Source: Proteiniclasticum sp043951855
GTDB lineage: Bacteria; Bacillota; Clostridia; Clostridiales; Clostridiaceae
Length of the DNA stretch: 64,000 nucleotides
Reading direction: 5' to 3'
Assembly: GCF_043951855.1 (NCBI RefSeq)
Contig: NZ_JBINJW010000002.1
Span: 62,001 to 126,000 of the forward strand
Below, piece by piece: positions 58,623 through 64,000 of this stretch (its first letter is position 1; each line of letters starts with the position of its first letter). Under the pieces are notes generated by a model. It did not search any database, was not told the DNA's origin, and saw only the letters and a program-made list of their open reading frames with translations. The translations under genes and the position numbers were made by a program.

Positions 58623-59567
58623 TCAGCAGGGAATCCTGTCAATCCAGGAAACGATCATCTCCAGATTTCCTTCAAAATGCGCCTCCTTGCATGCAGAAGT
58701 AAGAATGAAGTGGTCTCCCTTCTTCACTTCAAGGCCATTGACCAGGCCTTGTCCGCTGAGCACACTGACTAAAGTGAACTCCTTAAGCTTCTTGTCCGCT
58801 TTCCCGTTTACCGTCCATTTTTCTACCGTGAAAAATCTTGTGGAGGTGTATTTGGTTACAGTAAGATTCTCTTCTTCTATCGTTACAGGCTCCACTGTGC
58901 TGCCCTTATGTGGGACACTGAGGACCTTCTTGGCTTCTTCGATATGAAGCTGTCTCTTCTCTCCCTTCTCATCCACTCTATCATAGTCATAGACCCTGTA
59001 CGTGGTGTCGGAGGACTGCTGGGTCTCCAGTACCAGCGTGCCCTTGCACAGCGCATGGATGGTTCCTGAAGGCACATAGAAGAAGTCTCCTGGCTTGATG
59101 CTGATTCTCTGAAGCAGCGCATCCCATTTTCCCTCGTCAATCATTCCCACCAGTTCTTCCCTGGTCTTTGCCTGATGTCCATAGATCATTTCCGCGTTTT
59201 CCTCGCAGTCGATGATGTACCAGCATTCCGTCTTCCCTAAGTCATCCTCGTTCTGCATGGCGTATTCGTCATCCGGATGCACCTGAACACTCAGGTCGTC
59301 ACTGGCATCAAGAATCTTCGTCAGAAGCGGAAACACCGGTGATTCGGCGCTTCCGAAAAGCTCTCTGTATTTATCGTAGACTTCTGAAAGATGCATTCCT
59401 TTCAGCGCACCATTTTCAATGATGCAGTCTCCATTCCTATGGGCGGAGATGGCCCAGCATTCCCCGGTATGATCACTTGGAATGTCATAATCAAAGTGCT
59501 TTTTCAGTTTGTCCCCACCCCAGATTCTTTCCTGGAAAATGGGTTTCAGTTTCAGTATTTCCTGCAT
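58623..59567 (-). CDS. manA: Mannose-6-phosphate isomerase, class I
   Basis: The product (314 residues from ATG 59567) has class I phosphomannose isomerase signatures: FQERIWGGDKLKKHFDYDIP, DLSVQVHPDDEYA (zinc ligands), GKTECWYIIDCEENAEMIYG and KPGDFFYVPSGTIHALCKGTLVLETQQSSDTTYRVYDYDR (further ligands). It interconverts mannose-6-phosphate and fructose-6-phosphate, for glycolysis or GDP-mannose supply. The length is that of the short Firmicute type. It is monocistronic with its own terminator; GAGGGA precedes the ATG. Confidence 0.95.
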   Translation of the reverse strand: MQEILKLKPIFQERIWGGDKLKKHFDYDIPSDHTGECWAISAHRNGDCIIENGALKGMHLSEVYDKYRELFGSAESPVFPLLTKILDASDDLSVQVHPDDEYAMQNEDDLGKTECWYIIDCEENAEMIYGHQAKTREELVGMIDEGKWDALLQRISIKPGDFFYVPSGTIHALCKGTLVLETQQSSDTTYRVYDYDRVDEKGEKRQLHIEEAKKVLSVPHKGSTVEPVTIEEENLTVTKYTSTRFFTVEKWTVNGKADKKLKEFTLVSVLSGQGLVNGLEVKKGDHFILTSACKEAHFEGNLEMIVSWIDRIPC

Positions 59568-59786
59568 GTTATCCCTCACTTGTTCTTCTGTTGTCGTTAT
59601 TTCCTAATCCCATTATAACCCAGGATGCTATGATTGAAAGCTTCTTCATGAAGCAGCTTTCCCGTCCGGAGCATATATTCTACTATTTGTCAGGTGTGGA
59701 AAAGGTGACCCTAAGGCCACCTGATGGTGATGGAATGCTATGTCTCATTTCGATTTTTTCTCACTTCTCAGCTTCTTGCAGCTGCT

Positions 59787-60596
59787 CTAAAGAACGCTCT
59801 CCAGTGCGCCATAGACGAGAAAGGTGTAGACTACACTGAACAACGTACCCATAAGATAGTATTCCGCAAAAATCTTGTTCTCCATCATCTTGAATCTGGC
59901 CAATGACTTCACGGCAATGATGAATCCAATGGATGAGAACTGATTGGAATAGAGAAAGATCACCATGAGGACTCTTTCCAGAATTCCGATCCACTTTCCT
60001 GCCTTCACTTCATCGATGAAGCCATGAGCAATCTCATCCTCTCCCACTTTCAGTATCTCATTAAGGATGTCTGTATAGCCCACCACTTTCTCATAGACCT
60101 TGTCCAGCATCAGTGGGATGAAGTAGGCACCGGAAAAGGAAATGTAGAGTACCAGAAAGATCCGTTTCACACTTTCATAGGTGACTTCATTATTTCTCAG
60201 AAAGGTATCCGTGAGCCACAGGCTAAGTCCATTATATTCCATGGAGCTTCCCGAAGTGACCACTAGAATGACAGCTATGTGGAGAGCCTGATCCGACAGG
60301 AATAGCAGAAGCCTTGAAATTTTAGCCGCAGCTTTTCTCTCCAGATGCTTATGAACCCCTTCCTTCAGATAATCTATGACCAGATGGGAGGCGATGATGA
60401 TCAGCACTTTCGAAATAGCTTTTCTCATGCCGCTCCCATCAAGGAGCATCAGAAAAGGAAGAGAAGTAAGCAGAAGTGCTGCTCCATGAAGAAGGTATCC
60501 CTTGAGTCTCCTTTCCGATTTCGCCTTCACCATGTTGTCTGTCTGAATCACAAAGTCTGTAAGCGTGTGAGAAATGAGCATACTCAGGGTAAACAT
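59787..60596 (-). CDS. DUF3307 membrane protein
   Basis: The 269-residue protein starts with the DUF3307 pattern MLISHTLTDFVIQTDNMVKAKSERRLKGYLLHGAALLL and has about six membrane helices, with HLVIDYLKEG and SDQALHIAVI as further family marks (conserved His/Asp residues inside or near the membrane). The function of the family is unknown. It overlaps the SatD-like gene by one base or so (ATG within the TGATG junction at 60596), so the two are translated together. This pair recalls the satD/satE genes of streptococci. Confidence 0.85.
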   Translation of the reverse strand: MFTLSMLISHTLTDFVIQTDNMVKAKSERRLKGYLLHGAALLLTSLPFLMLLDGSGMRKAISKVLIIIASHLVIDYLKEGVHKHLERKAAAKISRLLLFLSDQALHIAVILVVTSGSSMEYNGLSLWLTDTFLRNNEVTYESVKRIFLVLYISFSGAYFIPLMLDKVYEKVVGYTDILNEILKVGEDEIAHGFIDEVKAGKWIGILERVLMVIFLYSNQFSSIGFIIAVKSLARFKMMENKIFAEYYLMGTLFSVVYTFLVYGALESVL

Positions 60597-61462
60597 CAGT
60601 TGATCTCCCTCCTTGCCTTCATCAGGTCGAATATAGCTCTGAAAGAAAGCAGAATTTCTTCCAGGCTCGATGCACGCAGTCTTTCATAATAACTTGTTTT
60701 GCTGATGCCGATGCTTTCAAGCGTCTTCTCCAGCTCCACGCCCAGCAGTTCATACCTGATGGCTTCCCACTGCTTTTCGGTGATTCTGTCGATGGTGCTG
60801 TTTATCAGCGGCAGAAGATGATTGCACATCTGATCCGTTTCACTGTATCCGCTGATGATTCTTCCACTGTAGCCGCTTTTCTTCTTCACCGCTTCCAGCT
60901 GATCTCTCGCATTCCAGAAGATAGGCCCGTTCATCTCCCAGGAGTTCTTTTTCAGCTCTCCGTCCACTTCCCCGATGCTGATTCCATATCTGACTTCGTA
61001 TGGACTCAGATGACTCAGGGTCAGCATCATGAGGCTCCCAAGTCCATCCTGAAATGGAAACAGGATCTGTATTTCATCTCCCTGAGAAATATGATACGCT
61101 CTGTGCTGTCCGTAAATCCGGACAATGGCTTCATTGATCTTCTCGATCTTCTCCTGAAGCAGCCGGTTGAACTCTTTATAGTCTGTCCTGGTGGATTTGC
61201 TGATGTCCATGGTGATGACCATGTATTCATTCCCTTCTTCTCTCTTTGCACCTCTGATCGCATACTGTCCTCTGGAAACATTTCTGATGACGCCCCGCTT
61301 TTTCAGCTGATAGATATACGAGCTTACGGTGTTTTTCTTGATGCTGCCAAAGAGCTCCGTATAAAATGCCTGAAAATCATCCACACTGATCATTTTCTGA
61401 TTTCTGAACTGCTCTTTCAGTTCTTTAATATGCAGTCTGCTTTCTGTATTGCCATTGCCCAT
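60596..61462 (-). CDS. SatD-like protein with N-terminal winged helix
   Basis: The product (288 residues from ATG 61462, GGGAGG upstream) has a winged-helix segment (about 18-60: AFYTELFGSIKKNTVSSYIYQLKKRGVIRNVSRGQYAI, like AbiEi/type IV antitoxin heads), then a SatD-like domain (about 72-205: MVITMDISKSTRTDYKEF, HISQGDEIQILFPF, EVRYGISIGEVDG, NGPIFWNARDQLEAV) and a C-terminal helix-turn-helix (LESIGISKTSYYERLRASSLEE). The DISKST and GDE motifs recall the metal site of the class III cyclase fold, which is only a resemblance. It probably controls or works with the coupled DUF3307 membrane protein. The frame extends to 61702 but without a ribosome site. Confidence 0.78.
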   Translation of the reverse strand: MGNGNTESRLHIKELKEQFRNQKMISVDDFQAFYTELFGSIKKNTVSSYIYQLKKRGVIRNVSRGQYAIRGAKREEGNEYMVITMDISKSTRTDYKEFNRLLQEKIEKINEAIVRIYGQHRAYHISQGDEIQILFPFQDGLGSLMMLTLSHLSPYEVRYGISIGEVDGELKKNSWEMNGPIFWNARDQLEAVKKKSGYSGRIISGYSETDQMCNHLLPLINSTIDRITEKQWEAIRYELLGVELEKTLESIGISKTSYYERLRASSLEEILLSFRAIFDLMKARREIN

Positions 61463-61695
61463 CTGTCTGACCTCCCTTTTCTTCATCATAGCAGATAAAT
61501 GCAATAAATCAATATTTTTCCTATTTATAACCCGTTTTATGCTTTTTCCTAGTTTTAACCCTTTATAAGAACATTCCCGTTCAGAAAGGAATTCACAGCG
61601 ATCATTCTCCCTGCTGCTATCTGTATACCGATTCGGAAAATAGAGATATAATGAACTCAAAAGATCCCCATCACAGGAACATCGGAGGTGATTCC

Positions 61696-62208
61696 ATGTC
61701 AAAATACGAGACTGCTCCCTATAAGGTAGTCGAGAAAGAAGGTTCTTTCGAAATCCGTCAGTACGATGCTTTCTACACTGCCGCGGTGGAAGAGGATACG
61801 CTGGAGGGTTCCTATGGTTTCCGTCAGATTTTCGACTACATCAGCGGCAGCAATGAAGACCAGACAAAAATCTCCATGACCACCCCTGTATTCAATGAGA
61901 TGAAAGAAGAGCATATCACCACGGAATTTGTCATGCCATCGAAATATTCAGACGATGCTCCACCGAATCCTTCCAGTCCCAGGGTGAAGATCAGAAGAAA
62001 CGAGCCCAGACTTACTGCATCCGTCACTTTTTCAGGTTCTGCAACGGAGAAGAAAATTAAAGACCATGAAAAGGAGCTCCTTGTCTGGATCCGAAAAAAA
62101 GGACTGAACCCTTCCGGAAACTTCAGACTTGCCCGCTACAATCCGCCATTCATTCCTCCCATATTCAGAAGAAACGAGATTCTCATCGATGTCCAGACAC
62201 AGAGGTGA
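61696..62208 (+). CDS. SOUL family haem-binding-like protein
   Basis: The product (170 residues) starts at ATG 61696 behind GGAGGTGATTCC, a near-perfect anti-16S match. It fits the SOUL family: YETAPYKVVEKEGSFEIRQYDAFYTAAVEE, a SYGFRQIFDYISGSNEDQTKISMTTPVFNE segment, FVMPSKYS and FRLARYNPPFIPPIFRRNEILIDV at the end. Eukaryotic SOUL proteins bind haem; bacterial ones are poorly known. It is monocistronic, divergent from the SatD-like gene. Confidence 0.9.
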   Translation: MSKYETAPYKVVEKEGSFEIRQYDAFYTAAVEEDTLEGSYGFRQIFDYISGSNEDQTKISMTTPVFNEMKEEHITTEFVMPSKYSDDAPPNPSSPRVKIRRNEPRLTASVTFSGSATEKKIKDHEKELLVWIRKKGLNPSGNFRLARYNPPFIPPIFRRNEILIDVQTQR

Positions 62209-62220
62209 GATTCTACTTGG

Positions 62221-62270
62221 AAAGAGCAATGATCCTGAATCAGTTTTCTGGTTCAGGATCATTGCTCTTT
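62221..62270. terminator. Bidirectional terminator after the SOUL-family gene
   Basis: AAAGAGCAATGATCCTGAA (62221-62239) and its complement (62252-62270) form a 19-bp perfect stem; the loop adds CAG/CTG. On the plus strand it is followed by CATTTCTG. It separates convergent genes ending at 62208 and 62391. Confidence 0.88.
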
Positions 62271-62390
62271 CATTTCTGAACTGCCGATTCCCATTCATAT
62301 TCATACTATAGTGACACGAAATACCGTATCAACTAAAAGAGACTGATCTTCATCAGCCCCTTCAACATTTGATGTATTTTAATCAGACGA

Positions 62391-63221
62391 TCATGGTTTT
62401 TCCGAACCCTTTGCAATGCCCAAGGGTGTCACTAGAAACGGATTTTTCGGTTTACTCACGGGAATACCCAGAGCATCCTCAAACACTTTTTCGATTCCGT
62501 ATAAGCAGCAGGTTCCCCCAACCAGATAGATATCGTGGACATCATATCCTTCGATATGCTTCTTTACGATACTTGCCATCTTTTCCACCACGGGTCTCAC
62601 AAGACCGATGATTTCATTCTGCTTCTTCGGGTCTTTCTTCATATTCTCCGCTTCACCGAAAGGAATCCTGAAATGTCCTGCCAGAACCAGGCTGAGATGG
62701 GTTCCTCCTGTGGCTTCGTCTGCCACATAGACCACCTTCCCATTCTGCAGTATGGAGATTCCGGTGGTTCCACCACCGATATCCACAATGGCTCCATCTG
62801 TGATGCCCAGTACCCCGTTGGCAGCTGTAGGTTCATCGAGGATTTCAGTCACTTCTAGACCGGCACCCTCCACCACATATTTATGGGTTTTCTGATCTCC
62901 AGGCTGGGTTCCGGGCGGAACGGCAATGGATGCCTCTGTAAGCTCGATATTCAGTCTCTCCTCCAGTTTTTTCTTCAGTCTGGATACAATGGTCCTTGCA
63001 CCCATGAAATCCACCACAAGCCCGTCTCGAACAACTTCTGCATACTCAAGCTCCAGCGCCAGCGGCCGATCGTCTTCTCCAAGAGCAACCAGAACGATAT
63101 AGGCTGTTCCCAAATCCACACCCAGTCTGACTTTTTCGTTTTTCTCCGGGAGATTCGTTTCCTTCAGAACCTTTTCCAGTTCCCTGATTCGTTCATTGGC
63201 TGCGCTCAGTTTCTTACTCAT
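62391..63221 (-). CDS. eutJ: EutJ: actin-like ATPase-fold protein of microcompartment loci
   Basis: The 276-residue protein matches EutJ: a coiled N-terminus (SAANERIRELEKVLKE), then the Hsp70/actin fold with VRLGVDLGTAYIVLVALGED, SIAVPPGTQ, LDEPTAANGVLGITDGAIVDIGGGTTGISIL, ATGGTHLSLVLAGHF and YLVGGTCCLYGIEKVF. EutJ is thought to be a chaperone-like factor for ethanolamine or related microcompartment enzymes; its exact role is unknown. AGGAGG precedes the ATG. It follows the iron alcohol dehydrogenase gene by 44 bp on the same strand and is likely the last gene of that operon. Confidence 0.93.
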   Translation of the reverse strand: MSKKLSAANERIRELEKVLKETNLPEKNEKVRLGVDLGTAYIVLVALGEDDRPLALELEYAEVVRDGLVVDFMGARTIVSRLKKKLEERLNIELTEASIAVPPGTQPGDQKTHKYVVEGAGLEVTEILDEPTAANGVLGITDGAIVDIGGGTTGISILQNGKVVYVADEATGGTHLSLVLAGHFRIPFGEAENMKKDPKKQNEIIGLVRPVVEKMASIVKKHIEGYDVHDIYLVGGTCCLYGIEKVFEDALGIPVSKPKNPFLVTPLGIAKGSEKP

Positions 63222-63265
63222 GTCCTTCCTCCTGCATCGTTGCTGTTATACTCACATTTTTTGAT

Positions 63266-64000
63266 TTATAAAGGTATGTCGTCTGAACCGTAATACGCAC
63301 TGATGTATATCTTCACGACATCTTCAGGCGTTGCCTTTCTGGGATTGCTGCCCGTGGTGAAATCATTCAAAGCCTTTTTCACCATGTCCGGCAATGCGGC
63401 CATGAATTCATTTTCGTCTATGCCGCATGCGCTGATGGAATCTGGAAGTTCCAGATGCTTCATCAGGTTTTTAAGCTCACTTATGAGACTGTCTTCCCAT
63501 CCTTTGGCCATGCCCTCGGATGTTCTCATGGATTCCGCCATCTTTCCGTATCTTTTTTCCGCTTCAATCCCATAGATGGGTTCATTCATGTTGTATCGTA
63601 TGATATGGGGCATGAGCAGTGCATTGGCCAGTCCATGGGGAAGCTTGAATTTCGCGCCCAGCGCATGGGCCATGCCATGATTGAGTCCCAGTCCGCTGTT
63701 CTCGAAAGCGACGCCTGCATAGCAGGATGCCATGTGCATCTCCATACGTGCTTCATCGTCAGATATGTCATCATACATCTTCCGGAGACTCACGGAAACT
63801 TTCCGCGCCGCCTCCAGTGCATAGAAGTCAGACATTTCATGATGTTCACGGGATACATAAGCTTCCACCGCGTGGGTCATCACATCGATGCCTGCATTGG
63901 CGATGACTTTCTTCGGCAGTGTAGAGGTGAAAACCGGATCCAGCACGGCCACATCCGGCAGCATTCTCTTGTCCTTCAGCGGTATCTTCAGGTTGTTCTT
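63266..64000 (-). CDS. Iron-containing alcohol dehydrogenase (5' end off window)
   Basis: The frame is open from 63266 to the right edge, 244 visible residues, missing the N-terminal cofactor domain. The visible part holds the metal site of group III (Fe-ADH) enzymes: AGIDVMTHAVEAYVS (Asp and His), GLGLNHGMAHALGA (His) and FKLPHGLANALLMPHIIRYN (His). It resembles EutG/PduQ-type dehydrogenases that reduce aldehydes to alcohols and recycle NAD+ inside microcompartments, which fits eutJ next to it. An ATG at 63964 is internal. Confidence 0.92.
   Translation of the reverse strand, partial: KNNLKIPLKDKRMLPDVAVLDPVFTSTLPKKVIANAGIDVMTHAVEAYVSREHHEMSDFYALEAARKVSVSLRKMYDDISDDEARMEMHMASCYAGVAFENSGLGLNHGMAHALGAKFKLPHGLANALLMPHIIRYNMNEPIYGIEAEKRYGKMAESMRTSEGMAKGWEDSLISELKNLMKHLELPDSISACGIDENEFMAALPDMVKKALNDFTTGSNPRKATPEDVVKIYISAYYGSDDIPL

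Noticed and set aside
1..64000. tRNA, rRNA, CRISPR arrays, insertion sequences, prophage genes
   Set aside because: No TpsiC-type GTTCRA cloverleaf, no regularly spaced repeats, and no transposase, integrase or phage structural protein was seen on either strand.

Overview
The window looks like the chromosome of an anaerobic, Gram-positive Firmicute, most likely a Clostridium-type bacterium. Supporting signs are strong AGGAGG ribosome binding sites throughout, a CIRCE/HrcA operator, a LytR-CpsA-Psr protein, a bacterial tyrosine kinase with a PHP phosphatase, a sortase-type surface protein, Rnf electron-transport subunits, and many hairpin terminators with T tracts. Base composition is intermediate, with AT-richer islands at about 16.3-21.3 kb and 56.3-58.5 kb. 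Almost all genes lie on the minus strand. No rRNA, tRNA, CRISPR array, insertion sequence or phage gene was seen.

Layout. 0-11 kb: a transaldolase-family gene cut by the left edge, cutC, a small heat-shock protein, a LacI regulator, a surface-anchored DUF3494/SpaA-like protein, a CpsB/CpsD phosphatase-kinase pair with a terminator hairpin between them, a second LacI regulator, an LCP ligase, two small membrane proteins and a short WYL-domain protein. 11-29 kb: hexuronate catabolism, with uxaB-uxaA, divergent uxaE (tagaturonate epimerase), a dehydrogenase-TRAP-GntR cassette, and a second uxuA-gntR-TRAP operon followed by uxaC. Two different repeated operator-like boxes suggest two GntR regulons. 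29-34 kb: a murR-murQ-murP-mupG operon for N-acetylmuramic acid uptake and recycling. 34-39 kb: a Gfo/Idh/MocA oxidoreductase, an osmoprotectant-type ABC transporter with a fused permease/binding protein, an orphan citX and a ZIP metal transporter.

39-46 kb: a compact Tat cassette (cysteine-rich Tat lipoprotein, tatA, tatC) behind a long perfect palindrome, a fumarylacetoacetase-family hydrolase, and rnfC-rnfD without the other rnf genes. 46-55 kb: a second MocA oxidoreductase, a large membrane GGDEF-EAL protein, a pentulose-type operon (gpsA-like, xylB, rpiB) divergent from a SorC regulator, and an HrcA-controlled hsp20. 55-64 kb: a HAD phosphatase, an AT-rich two-gene ATPase/TOPRIM-like module that looks like a defence system, manA, a DUF3307/SatD-like pair, a SOUL-family protein, and eutJ plus an iron alcohol dehydrogenase that probably belong to a microcompartment locus beyond the right edge.

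The main theme is uptake and degradation of sugar acids and cell-wall sugars, each with local transcription control. UxaC would make tagaturonate or fructuronate, UxaE would interconvert them, UxaB/UxaA would finish the altronate branch and UxuA the mannonate branch. Fructuronate reductase and the KDG kinase and aldolase are not in the window. The most interesting less-explained items are the Tat cassette, the putative defence module, the isolated rnfCD pair, and the structured leader of the surface protein.
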